From contig JALRMH010000004.1 in the NCBI GenBank assembly GCA_026119935.1, positions 930,001-994,000 on the forward strand: 64,000 nucleotides of DNA, read 5' to 3'. How positions within the stretch are numbered: position 1 is the first letter of the stretch; each line of letters begins with the position of its first letter. Position numbers and translations under genes: made by a program. The notes beneath the pieces were generated by a model that was given only the letters and a program-made list of their open reading frames with translations, had not been told where the DNA came from and searched no databases. This DNA is from Endothia cerciana (lineage: Eukaryota > Ascomycota > Sordariomycetes > Diaporthales > Cryphonectriaceae). This document shows positions 22,213 through 34,128 of this stretch, piece by piece.

Positions 22213-25070
22213 ATGGGTGCGAGCGACTCGAAGCTGGTCTTCAAGAAGGGCATCTTCAGGCTCTGCGGCGAGCGCAACATTCCTGCCGACGACCCATACT
22301 GGACCTCCGTGCGTGGCCCCCCCACCCCCCGCTCCCCTTCCCGACCTCAGTACTGACGACGGGTGTATCGTGACAGTTCTGGGAACTGCCAGAGTCCTCC
22401 GAAGATGTCTTTAGCCTCTTCGCCCCCGCCGACATCCGCCGCACGCGAGACAGTGCGCTCGAGAACCTAGAGACCTTGATACTGGCCGTCACCTCCCGCC
22501 TCTTCGTCCTGCGCCACCATCCCTCGTTTCCCGACCCTGAGATCGCCCCCGAGCGCGATGCCCTCAACTGCATACGGGTACTGACCCGTGTCATCCCCTA
22601 CCTCTACGAGGCCGACAACCTGCAGGAGTGGGAACAGCGATTCTTCTGGGGCATCAGGAGGAAGAGGACAAGGGAAGCCAGGATCGCAAGTGAGGTGCTC
22701 TTCGACGAAGGCGAGGAGGAGGAACAGGCCAGGCCGCGGCCCACAGAGGAGTGGGAGGTGGCCAGGCCGCTGGCCGAAGAGCTCCTCGATACCCTGATCG
22801 ACCTCCTCTTCTTCTCCGACTTCACAAGCACCAAGCAGCCACACGGCAAGCCGAAGGTGACCTACATGATATGGCAGAGCGGGGTAGGGTGCAACCAGAC
22901 GGTGGCCACGACGAAGGAGTTCGAGAGCAACCGCATCGAGGTGCTGCGGCTGCTGCTCGCCCTCACCGGCCAGGGCATGTATATGTCTGCCTCGGCGTTG
23001 CCGCAGTATGGCACGAGAGCCCTGACGCACATCTGCACCTGCTCGGACAAGCAGGTGGTATTATCTGTCCTGTGCTCCCTGCTGAACACCGTACGTCCTC
23101 CAGCCTGAGGTTTTCCTGCTCGCAACTGACCCCGTCTCCCAGACGATGAAATACAACCCCGCGAGCTGGCGGGTCCCTTACAACGCGCTCGTCTTCAAGG
23201 ACCCCAAGCAGATCCTCGTCACCTACTGCCTACAATTCCTCCTCGTCACTGTTCTATATCCCGTGCCGGAGATCAACGGCGAGGCGCAGAAGAACTGGTT
23301 CAGACACTTCCTCGGACGGATACATCGGCCGCAGGATTTCCAGTTCATCGTCGACGGCATGACCCGAATCCTGAACCAGCCTCTACAAGCTAACGCCTCG
23401 TACATCCCCGGAACACAGTCGTCCGTCAGGTTCGGGCCCGAGATGATAATGCTGTTCTGGGAGATCACGCAATGCAACAAGCGGTTCCGTTCCTTCATCG
23501 TTGATACCGAGAGAGCACATGACTTCACCGTGCTCATCTTGTTCTATGCCTTGGAATACAAGAACGACGCGTCCAAGCAGGGTGTGGTCAGGATGTGCGC
23601 ATTCCTCCTGCAGACGCTCAGCGTTGAGCAAACGTTTGGTGTAAACCTCAACAAGAATTTTGAGGCCCAGGAGACCCTCCCTCCTGTGATTCGTATCCAG
23701 GGGTTCAGGGGTACCTACGCCGACTTCCTCATCCAGGTAAGCTGGACCTATACTCGGGGTCCTGCACGAGATGCTGATCCGGACCTAGTCGATCTACAAC
23801 CTCATCACCACCAGCAACGGCAAGCTTACCGCCATCTACCCAGCCCTGTTGGCTGTCATAAATAACGTCGCCTATTACCTCGAGGGTTTGAGTACCACAA
23901 CCGGCACCAAGCTGATGCAGCTGTTCAACTCCATGTCCTCACCGTCGTTCCTCCTGGTCAATGAGACCAACCACAGCCTCTTGCGAGCCTTACTGGAATC
24001 TATGAACTCCATTCTGGAGCACCAGTACAAGAGTGAGTGAGACGCCTCTCGCGGGCGTGACCACCTGAAGACGCTGACCGCATGCAGAGAATCCCGTTTT
24101 CGTCACCTCGATAATGCGAAACAGAAAACGCTTCGAGGCGCTGCGGGATTTCACGCTGGAGAGCGGGCAAGAGGAGATCGAGAGGCGGAACCGGCGGAGA
24201 AAGGACGCCCGGGCGTCTTCCGACATCGATTCCACAAGGAGCTCTGCGGAAAGCCTGAGGAGCCCGATCGGGAGTCACTCCCGTGCACCAGCATTAAGCA
24301 ACGTACCGGAAGAGGACGGCACGTTTACGATAGGGGACGACGAGGAAGATAGCGACGAGGAGCGCCCCACGCCGTCGCAGTCAGACCCCAGCGAGAACCC
24401 CTCGCGCGCCTCATCGGTGGTCGAGGATGCGGTGCCAACCCAGCTCCGCGGTATGTCGGAGAAGGCCCGCGGGAAGATGCCGGCCGGCATGCAGAACTTC
24501 TCGAGGCAGAACAGCATGACCAGCCTCAGCGGATATTCTATATCTTGTCAGTCACAGGGCGGGCAGTTCGAGCCGACAGCGCAGTGGATCGACAGCTGGC
24601 TCCCGGAACTGCCGCTGCACACCATCCTGACCACGATTCAACAAGTATCTTCCCTGGTCCCGCGGCAGGCCCTGATCGCGGAGCATGCCTCGCCGGACAC
24701 ACTGCGCCAGATCAGCCAGGTCAAGCTGGTGGGTGTCGATGTGTCGCCCGTGCGTGTGCACTCGTTTGAGTGGTCACCTCTGGCCCTGGGATGGTACGAG
24801 TCGCTCATCTGGAGCTTCGTGTTCAGCAGCGAAATGCAGGTCTCGAGGGGAACGGTCGGTATATGGAACGGCACCGCGATCAAGCTCTTCCGGGTACAGG
24901 AGACCGCACCCGAGGGGCCAACCCTGACCTCACCGAGGGGTGCGGTGGACGCGGTGGGCAGCAACATCGTGTCAAGGATCGGAGCGATCAACCTGCGGGG
25001 CCCTCAGGCGCAGCCGACGACGAGCGGCCCCGGTTCGGCCGGCAGCACACCACATGCCGGGCGAAACTAG
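22213..25070 (+). CDS. hid1: HID1-family protein (Ftp105/Ecm30 type)
   Basis: Five exons (22213-22308, 22377-23090, 23143-23736, 23789-24032, 24088-25070) encode 876 aa. The start MGASDSKLVFKKGIFRL carries an N-myristoylation consensus (MGxxxS), as in HID1/Ftp105 proteins. The body is alpha-solenoid-like and contains conserved HID1 segments such as DPYWTSFWELPES and PALLAVINNVAYYLEGLS. Residues of exon 5 form an acidic, Ser-rich insert before the conserved C-terminal block. HID1 is a peripheral Golgi/trans-Golgi protein involved in dense-core vesicle or Golgi sorting; fission yeast Ftp105 controls Ubp5 localisation at the Golgi. Branch sites and phases are consistent for all four introns, and length fits the family. 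Confidence 0.9.
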
Positions 25071-26820
25071 CAGTTGGGAGATGCGAAGGTAGACATGTCG
25101 GCATCTTCGGGGCCCCTTCGGGTCGCCGGTACTGCAGGTGGCGGAAACACCTGCGCCGAGGGGGAGAGGGGGGCAGAGATGAGGCCGAGCAGAACAGGAG
25201 AGAGGGGACGCAAGAGCCGGGGCATACGAGGGCGCTGAGCACGGAATACGAACATGGGCCCTGTGTACCCCGCGAGGAATGAGCCTCTACAGGAAGGGCT
25301 GATCTTGACAACCAGACGAGCAGCGATACTAGGCCGCTGGGCGAAAGAGGGCTTCGGTGTTGGGTGACTGGGTCGGGGTGTGATATTAGAGGTCTCGTCG
25401 AGGGCGAAGTTCCTTGAACATTACCTGGCAGCGACCCAACAGTTTCTTCCACGAAATATGGATAATACCCATAAACATGACTGGGCCTGTTCCCTTTTTA
25501 TTTTTATTTTTATTTTTATTTTTATTTTTATTTTTGGGTACCACCCCCCTCCAGGCCTTGAAACGTTCGTACTCGGCTTGAAGGTGGGGGGGGGGGGGCC
25601 ACCTAACCGCGACGGCTTACCACATCTCCGCCGGCATTAGCTCGAGGAGTGAAAGCTCCGGGCCTCTTCCCTCGTCCGCAATTTCCCGATTCTCCTCTTC
25701 TCCTTGGCTATCGGGGGCACTTTGCCACCTTTGGGCTGCCTCCCAGCGAGGAGGAGAGTGTATCACGAGGAAAAACCCAAAAAACCCCCCCTCCCCCCCA
25801 AAGAGAATCACCACCACCACCACCAAAAACCAGGACGGTGTGTGTGGCGATGATCATCGTCCTGTCATTGAATTCCCTCCCAAGATCAGTGTGCATGATG
25901 ACCATGTACAAGCTGTGGCGGCAGCATCGTATCTTAGCTGCTGATCACCCGCGGTGCCCTGTTTTCAAGTACTCTGGTACAAGCAGGTCCCGCCATTTTG
26001 GACCGGCGGTGGTACCTGGCCACTGCTGGCCACCGGCAGCGCAGGGGTCAAAGCCCGCTGCTGATGTGGCTCCTCTTTTTCTTCCTTGCTTTTGCATCCG
26101 CAGATCAATCTCCGGACGTGGCCGGGGGGGTGGCGGAAGATCGAGTGGCGGTGCGTGCGTGGCCCCCACCAACCCCCCAGGCACCTCGAGAGGACCACCA
26201 GTGCCACCCCAATCCCTCGGTGTCTACACGCCGCGCAAGCCACAGGACCCCCTGCCACAGGACCCCTGGATCTACGGTTGACATGCCATGCCCCCTCCCC
26301 CAGGGTCGGCCCCCGGGGGGGGGGGGGGTATAGCGTATCTGCTGTCAAGCCACGCCCAGGACACTTTTGGGACGGTGTTTGGGCGGTGGTGCATGCGGGT
26401 AGCCTTGTCGACCCGGGTCCATTTTCCCTTTTTGATGAAGGGGCCAGTCAGGGTGTGGGATGGCCAAGGGCAGAAAGACGACGGTACGGCGGTAGGAGGG
26501 CGTTGGTGCCGCCGTGTTTTATTATTGCATTGACGGTCCGTTGTTCTTTTTTTCTGTTTTGGTTTTCTTGTTTTGGGAGTTTCGACAGGTCCTCGCGCTG
26601 GCTCATCCTCTTGTGGCTCGCCCTTTTATATTTACTTTTCTGCTTCTTTGCTTCTTCTCCTTCTCCTTCTCCTTCTCCTTCTTCTTCTTGTACTCTCTTT
26701 CCGTTCCTGCTGTTGTTGTTGTTGTTTATACTCACGTGTGTAAATTCCTGGTTGCCCTCGTTGGCCACTTATCTGGGACCGGGAGACTAGGCCTAGGGGA
26801 CATGTAATTTTGCGGGCGCG
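25071..26820. other. Low-complexity intergenic region
   Basis: 1.75 kb between HID1 and the epoxide-hydrolase-like gene. It is dominated by simple sequence: a TTTTTA array, two G homopolymers (25586-25598 and 26315-26328) and a long pyrimidine tract with CTTCTC repeats near 26640-26730. The tract may lie in the promoter or 5' UTR of the next gene. No coding frame is supported. Confidence 0.55.
25495..25535. repeat. (TTTTTA)n microsatellite
   Basis: Six perfect tandem TTTTTA units followed by a partial unit. It lies downstream of the HID1 stop. Confidence 0.9.
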
Positions 26821-28649
26821 ATGGCCGACAACGAGGAGACCTCCGGTGCGGCTGCCGGCGATGAGATCAAGCCTTACACGATCCACGTAGGTCTCGTGTC
26901 CACAACCTGGCCCTGTCCCGAGTCGCCTCCTGCTAACGCCACTTGCCCAGGTCTCCAGTAGATACCTGAAGTTGACAAGGCAGAAGCTCGAGCTCACGAG
27001 GCTGCCGCATGAGGGCGCGGGCCCCCCCTCCAGGGACTGGTGGGAGCCCAAGCCACAGGTCGAGGCGCTCATCGACTTCTGGCTCGAGAAGTACTCCTGG
27101 AGGGACCAGGAGGAGACCCTGAACAGGGCGCCCCAGTTCAGGACGGCCATCTCGATTCCCGGCTCCGAGGCCCCGCTCAGGCTACACTTCGTCCACGCCG
27201 CCTCGCCGCATGACAACGCCGTGCCGCTGTTGCTGATACCCCCCTTCCCCTTCTCGAATCTTGCGCTCCTGCACCTGGTGAGGCTCTTCACCGACCCGGA
27301 GGACGCGGCGGCCAGCCAGCCCTTCCACCTGGTGATACCGGCGCTGCCGGGGCTTGGCTTCAGCGACCCGTTCCCGACCAACACGCCCGAGATATCGACC
27401 ACGGCGGAGATGCTGAACACCGTGATGGCGCGCCTCGGATACCGGCACTACCTCGCCACCAACGCCGGGCCCGCGCAGCACTCGCCGGCGGAGATCGACT
27501 GGAGGCTCGTCAACCGCCTGTCGACCCAGCACCCGAGCTCGTGCGTCGGCGTCCACTTCATCGCCCCCTCGCTCGTCAAGCCGAGGCTGTCGGAGGCGCC
27601 GATCGAGTGGGCAAAATGGAAGATCGCAAACACCTTTCACGCCGGGGTCCTGGGATACAGCGAGCAGGACTTCTCCGCGCTGAGGTCGGCACCGGCCGCC
27701 CGGGGTGGTCCGAGGAAGAGAGGCCTGGCGCCCTCGAAGCTGGGGTTGAACGCCGTGGGCCTGCGCGAGCCCAACACACTTGCGTAAGTGAGGTGCCCGC
27801 TCTCACCCGGCGCGGGGTGCCTGGGCCGCTATGCTGACTGACCCCCACGACAACAGCTACGCCATGTGCGACTCGCCGGTCGGCCTCCTCGCCTTCGCCA
27901 TGAAGGGCCTGGGCCTCCACGCCCCGCGGATGCGGTTCACGCCCGAACAGATCATCACCCTCACAAACCTCGCCTGGCTCCCGGGCCCCGAATACTCGAT
28001 GCGCTTCTGGGCGCACTGTGCCGCGCAGGACCGAGACGGGGTGCGGGAGAAGAAGAAGACTTCGGCCAACAAGCCACAGGTCGGCATTACCGTGTTCCTG
28101 GGGGGCGACGACGGGGTGGGCACCGCCCAGGAGGTGGGCGAGGGGGCAATCCGGCTCGAGAGCCCGACGAAGGCCGCCGCCGGCTCTGCGTACGCGTGCC
28201 CCGCGTGGGGCAACACACGCTACAACGTTCTCTTCTCGCAGAGGGTCTCAGGGAAGGCGGGGCTGCTGGCGTGGGAGAGGCCGGACGTCATCCTGGCAGG
28301 GGTCAGGGGCCTCGCGGCAGAGGTGTTGAAGGCCGACAGGCGGCTCCGGCCCGAACGTGCAGAGCCAGCTGCCCCGCTCGAGGACGTCGCGGTCGCGGAG
28401 GAGCCAGCGGCAAAAGACGACGGTCTCAAGCCGCCACCGAGGCCGGCCCTGGAGCAGGGCGACAGCTCGAGGACGCAGGTCGCGTCGGAGCCCCCCTCGA
28501 GCCCAAAGGGCAAAGTGCCCGCGGCGGCGCCTGACGATGCCTCGAAGCCGGGCCCGGAGGCTGGACACAAGGCCGACTCGCCGAGGAGAGTAACGCCAGA
28601 TACAGTGGTCCTGGTGACTGCGCCGACGGGCGAGGAGTACAGGAAGTAA
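26821..28649 (+). CDS. Epoxide-hydrolase-like alpha/beta hydrolase, probable pseudoenzyme
   Basis: Three exons (26821-26886, 26951-27783, 27857-28649) encode 563 aa. Residues about 17-120 match the epoxide hydrolase N-terminal domain (KLELTRLPHEG, then DWWEPKPQVEALIDFWLEKY). An alpha/beta hydrolase core follows with the oxyanion loop HxP-like PALPGLGFSDPF. In active enzymes the nucleophile elbow after the 'LGY..Y' segment contains an Asp (GxDxG); here it reads HYLATNAGPAQHSPAEID, with no Asp at that place. The C-terminal ~120 residues are Pro/Ala/Glu-rich and disordered, unlike a normal epoxide hydrolase. I infer a non-catalytic or changed function. The first intron (GTAGGT donor) is the least certain junction. 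Confidence 0.75.
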
Positions 28650-29231
28650 TGAGCTGACGCATGTTGAGACGGCCGACAATGAACGATAGAGTTGGCGATG
28701 CAGTTCGAGGCTGCACAGAGGACCCAGACGCCAGACTGGCCTTTCTTTTTGACGTTGCACCCCTTGTTTTTCCCGTTTTCGATGATACCAACCATTTTAT
28801 CAGCATAACGAGCAGCAGTAGTAATGCCATAATCCCGCCAGCCCTGGTCAACATGCCCTTGCTGGCGGAAGATGACTATTGGAGACCTGAAAAAAGGACC
28901 CTAACGGAGACTAGGGTGATGGATGTTGGAGTCGAGGTTAGAATACGATACTCCCTCGTTTTCATAAAAAAAACTAAGACCAGCCTTGCGAATTAATTCA
29001 GTCCTCACCTCATCCCAGTGAGCCTCTGAGGGGGATGAGGGAGGTTGAATGAAGTCTTGTATAATGAATGACGTCTGGCCACTTCCCAAAAAGTGAACCC
29101 TGAGTTGCAAGGTATATGCGAGGCAAAGCAGATTGAGTGCTATAAACCCTAAGAAAGAGGAGAACGAGACTTGCTATTCAGATACATAGTCTATTATTTA
29201 TTGTTTATATCATTTACAGTTGTGCGCCATC
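28650..29231. other. Spacer containing repeat copy 1
   Basis: Spacer between the epoxide-hydrolase-like gene and the exchanger-like gene. It becomes AT-rich and includes the first copy of a dispersed repeat (28911-29112). No gene is seen. Confidence 0.5.
28911..29112. repeat. Dispersed repeat, copy 1
   Basis: The flanks match a second copy at 34291-34573 in the same orientation: GATGGATGTTGGA...CGAGG...GAATAC at the left, TTAATTCAG.CCTCACCT in the middle and CCTTGAGTTGCA-like sequence at the right. The central part, 29017-29094, matches the other copy only as its reverse complement. No open frame of weight is present, so it behaves like a non-autonomous element. Confidence 0.75.
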
Positions 29232-30599
29232 CTATCTCAAAGCCAGAATGTTACTTTGCTCTTCATCTAGATATATGGCCAGAGCAACCGATAATATAGC
29301 TATAATTATGGATCCCTCAGTAACTACAGCAATGCTAGCATGCTAAACTAAAGGGGGGGGTGGAGCCTATGAATAGGAAGCACTTACGCAGATATGCAAA
29401 TGAGACCGCTCAGGTAATGAGATGTCGTGGAGAGGAAGTATGAAGTAATCCATACACTTCCTACCAATGATACCAGATGAAGCGGTTGGGTGTCCATGTA
29501 AAGTGAACGGCCACTGCCCCATGCTGTGATCAAGAGGATAGGCAGCGAGAACAGGATGTTTCCTATGGCCGCCCCAAAGGTGACATTTACAGACTGTATG
29601 ATTTTTCCATGGTAGGCTGAGCCTGCCGCCTTGACATAATTGGAACAGCTGATTGAAAGGGGAAGAATAACGATGCCGATGAAATCCAGAGGGATGGATG
29701 TTGACTGAACGAGCGGCCCAACGCTGGAGACGACAAAGCGGGCGCCAGCCATCGACATAATCTGCGTGATATTGTATTTAGTTGATGGCCGTTCTGAAGG
29801 GTCCATTCCAAGCTCAAAGGCGTATGGCAGGGTTAGCGTGGCCAGGGACATCCAGAGCAGGCTCGCCATGCTCTTCGCAATATGCGGATTTGTGAGGATG
29901 TATTTTCTGGCTAGACCGCTGAAGAAGATTGCAAGTCCCAGTCCCTGTAAATCACACATTTTATCAGCCCCATGCTTTCACGTCATGAATGAAATAGATG
30001 ATCACACATACCAGGAGCATGTTGGCTAATGCTCCTCCCATCACAATGTCTCGTGCCAGAGTCAGGTGGTTCATAAACAGCGATACCACGCTCGTCTCAC
30101 CAAGTTCATGTCAGTAGGTTGCCACATCGGTAGTCGTAAAAGACAAGTTTCAAGGTTGGAGCATGCAGTAGTTGGCGTGACGTTTGGAAGGAGTTCTGCA
30201 CATAAACCCGTACATCTTGTACTGAGTGTCAGACAAAGGCGCTCCAACGAGGAACTAACTCCTGCTTCTAATCCAGCAAGCGAGAGGACTCCGAGGGCGA
30301 AGACAGCATCACTTCTCCATCTCAAGCAACCGGCGACGAGGGCAAGCGGTACCACAGCTAGAAGGAAGTGGAAGATATCGCCTCTCATCCATTGCCAGAG
30401 GAAGAAGAAAAGACGGCTGGTCCTCTCGCTTCGTCTCTTTCGCTGGCTCAAGGGCACAAAGGCACACTTGAGTCCGTGGACGACCGACTTTGCCGGGCCA
30501 GCGAATCCACCATTCGTCCCGCTGACGAAGCGGTATAGAGCGGCGGAGATCACCTCCGGTCAAGCGTCGGACTCTGTTTCCTGGTTGGGGTAAAGACAT
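29232..30599 (-). pseudogene. Ca2+/H+ exchanger (CAX)-like gene, divergent or decayed
   Basis: The 3' exons are clear: 29944-29388 and 29334-29232, joined by a 53-nt intron, with an upstream exon ending at 30012 (67-nt intron). They encode several hydrophobic helices, including LARDIVMGGALANMLL and GLGLAIFFSGLARKY, as in cation/proton exchangers. A further helix pair (DIFHFLLAVVPLALVAGCLRW, about 30380-30310) is in frame upstream, but I cannot join it cleanly to the next exon: the segment where the first acidic GNxxE motif should be (about 30240-30080) has no recognisable CAX sequence. The second motif, normally a GNAAEH-like stretch after an IVILP segment, reads SISCSNY without an acidic residue. 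Transport activity is therefore doubtful. The 5' end is uncertain; the ATG at 30599 is only a candidate. Confidence 0.5.
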
Positions 30600-31012
30600 C
30601 TGTCCTGAGAGGCGATTTCACCTGCAGGCCGCGTGGTAACGAAGTCGGACAGAGAGGCTGGGAGCAGTTTTGTGGTCAGACTTGCCACATTGACACAGAT
30701 TCGGGGCTGGCTCACGGGCGGCTGAGTTCTGAGTCCACAAGGGACGACGTGCCGCGAATGAAATACCTCTCCGAGGCTTGTGTAACTTTACGGTTCGACA
30801 ACTGTTCTCAGCACAGTGTGGCGTTACGCATGTCCTCCATGCAGGTAAGCAGAGGACGGGATGACACACACCTCTGTTGTCTCAAATGTATAGTATCGGC
30901 CCCCTCATTCTAGGCCACGCATCTCCAGAGCGCCTAAAAACCGTCGTGAACGTCCTTAGTTTCCCAGCCCATGGTCTACGGTAGCTTCATTACCTTGTAG
31001 ACGCCTCTCGAG
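30600..31012. other. Short divergent spacer
   Basis: 413 bp between the exchanger-like gene and the NLR gene, transcribed away from each other. No gene is seen. Confidence 0.5.
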
Positions 31013-34000
31013 ATGTTGGATCCTCTCTCGGCCGTTGGCCTCGTCTCCAATATTTTGCAATTTCTATCCTTCAGCCATGAGGTTCTCTCCATTGCGAGAG
31101 AGGTTTTCAGCTCAGCCAGCGGCACACCGAGCGAGTTGGTACGGCTAAGAAACCTGGCCAAAGACATTACTGAAACAAACAGAGAAGCGGAGGTAGAAAT
31201 GCGATCTGACGACATCAAAAGAGACGAATCCATCGGAGCCATAGCTACAGACTGCGAAAGGCTTGCTGGCAGATTACTTTCGGAACTCGGAAAGTTCGAG
31301 GCAAAACACGCAGGCGTGGCGCGGAGAGCCGAGGCAGTCAAGATTGCGGTGCGGTTTTCCTGGAAGAAAGATGAGCTCACGGGACTAAAGCTCCAGTTGC
31401 TTGAGCTCGAGGGCAGGCTTGAGAAGTGGTGGAGGAAAAAAAAATCAGAAGCGTGAGCGCGCCTGCGGACTTCTGTCGTCGAGGGCCGATCCAAAACTTG
31501 TACAGTCGTGGCTAACATGTTGTTCGATTATAGACGACAAAGCCTATTCCTGAACGGCGCAATCAAAAAAACTCACTCAACAGATGGCAAACCTCGAGGC
31601 CCAGTCTCCCAAGCACCAACTAGACGAGCTCCATTCGCGTCTGACCGAGTGTATGAAAATCCAGTCGTCTCAAGCCACAGCCCTCTGGAAGCTGTTGGAC
31701 ACGCGTAGGAGTGACAATCAGAGGGGCCAGGAGTCCTATGATGCGACACTTCGTTCAGCTACCCTCGCGCACGTCGGAGGTCTACGTGAGACTGCCGCGC
31801 AGTTACACGGTCTTGTCGATGGGTTGAACGAGATCGACAGACAACATGCTATACTGAAGTCTTTGCAGTTCCCAAGTATTAGAAGACGACATGGCGACAT
31901 CGCAGCAGCTCATAACAACACGCTTGGGTGGGTATTTGACGACGCAAAGACTAGATTTGTGTCGTGGCTTCAAAAGGGACAAGGCGTGTACTGGATAAAC
32001 GGGCATGTGAGTATATCCTTGACGTGTCTGTTATACTTTACTACATGATGTCGGTTTCATCCGGCAAGGCGCGGTCTCTAACCGAAAGTCTGCCCTAGGC
32101 TGGGAGCGGGAAATCTACACTGATGAAGTTTGTGAGCGGGTGTGCAATGACACTACCCGCACTCCGAGTATGGGCGGGCACCGAGGAAGTCGTGCTCGCA
32201 AGTCACTACTTCTGGCGCGCTGGGACCGACATGCAGAAATCGCAGCAAGGACTATTCCAAAGCCTACTCTATCACATCCTACGTTCAGCTCCGCAACTAG
32301 TCAATAGCATCTGTCGTGATCACGACATGACTGATGTTTGGGATGTCGATGAGTTGAAGACTTGTTTCAAGAACTTGGCTCAAGAGGAGAATCTCGGGAC
32401 AAAGTTCTGTTTTCTTGTGGATGGGCTGGATGAGTTCGAGGGTGCTGAAGAGAATATCATCCAGGTGGTCAAGGACCTCGCCAATTCGCCACACATCAAG
32501 GTCTGCACTTCCAGCCGACCGTGGCCAGCATTTAGACGAGAATGGGGCGCGTCTGATCAGAACCTCGTTCTCCAAGACTTCACGAGAGGTGATATGGAAA
32601 GGTATACACGAGAGACGCTGGCTGGAAGTCCCGAATTCCGGAAACTGGCCCTCACGGACAGAAGACATCATGAGCTTATCCGAGAGTTGTCTAAGCGGGC
32701 AAACGGAGTCTGGCTCTGGGTCTATCTGGCTGTACGAGACCTTCTCAGAGACATGCGCGACAATGAGCCATATGAACAGCTCATGGCACGACTGAATTCC
32801 TATCCCCAGGAACTCAGCCTCTATTTTGAGGACATTCTGCAACGAATCGACCCCGTACGCCGGGACGAGTCGGCACAAATTTTCCTTCTGGCCATCTCAG
32901 CTGCTAGACCAATGTCTATCATGATGCTACCCGCTCTGGAACATTGGCAAGATCCGGATTTTGCAAGGAACATGGAGAGCAAAGCCGCCACCCGGGAGGA
33001 GATTGAGAAAATAATTCGCCACGTGGCGAGATAGGCTTCAAAGTCGGTGTCGCGACCTGCTCATAATTACCTCTGGCGAGAGCGAGCTGGCAATCAATGA
33101 TTACCAGGTCGACTTTCTTCACCGAACAGTCAGCGGCTTCTTGATGGATCACCACAAGGAGCAGCTGAGACGACACGTCCCAAAGGGATTCGATCCCATA
33201 GTGTTCCTCAGCAGACTGATACTCGTGTTTATCAAGCCCACGGGTGTCCACGATTTCACGGCATGTTTGAACCCTCTCATCGCATACGTGGACGAGCAGC
33301 TCCTCTACGCCTGGAAAGTCGAACAGAGGCCCGCAGACGAGTATTTCCACAGCCAAGCAGGTGGAGCTCTTGGACGAGCTTGATCGAACCATGCAGATCC
33401 ACAGCAGAGGCCAGAAGATCCACTGGACAAACGCGCGCGACCCGCCTGCCGACGAAAAGGACGAATCGTGGTTTGAAGGGGGCAAGGCAACCTTCCTGGC
33501 CCTTGCAACTCAGGCACGCCCCACGTCTTACGTTAAGGCAAAGCTGTCGCAAGACTCCTCGCTTCTTGGTAAGAAACTTGGCCGGCCGCTTCTAGACTAT
33601 GCTCTTCGGCCAGAGCGGGTAACGCCGGTCGTACTCCCATACAATGTCGACCTCGACGTCCCCTGGATAGACCCTGATCTTATTCTCGTGCTTCTAGACC
33701 ATGGGGCAGACCCCAATGTCAAGATACGGATCTACGAGAACCAAAGCCCCTGGACCTTATTCTTGCAGGCTTGCAGGACGAAGTGGAGTCTATACCCAAG
33801 GGAGGTCAAGGATTGTATACGCAAAAGCCTGCAGTTTCTTATACAACACGGTGCCGATCCACACGTAAAATTTCCGCCATTATTGAAAACAGCTGAGGAG
33901 GAAGACGCGGACACCTTGCCCACTGATCGAGCCAACCCACACGTGGCAACGTTGGTGAGGCTCCAGCAGCATGTTATCATTGAGAGGCCGGAAGAATGGA

Positions 34001-34128
34001 TCACTCTTCAAGAACTTCTGACTCAGCTTTTCCCAGACGAGACTCATAGGAACGGACTGCTCTCAGCCTTACACCAGGCCACGGAACCTAGGAGGAAGGG
34101 TCTTCTAGGTCGGATGTTTACGTGGTAG
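31013..34128 (+). pseudogene. NACHT-type NLR (STAND) protein, frameshifted
   Basis: Exons 31013-31452, 31534-32006 and 32099 onward can be followed. The N-terminus (MLDPLSAVGLVSNILQFLSF) is the helical fungal NLR domain related to HeLo-like/SesA types. A NACHT NTPase follows: Walker A GHAGSGKS formed across the intron at 32007-32098, Walker B FCFLVDGLDEFEG near 32410, and the TSSRPW sensor. Near the C-terminus are ankyrin-like units (LLDHGADPN, LIQHGADPH). Three breaks are visible: a seven-A run at 31565-31571 shifts the frame in exon 2; the frame stops at TAG 33032-33034, but the next frame continues the same protein; a third shift lies near 33358. The family mediates heterokaryon incompatibility and innate-like responses. 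With three shifts it is most likely non-functional, unless some are assembly errors. Confidence 0.75.
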
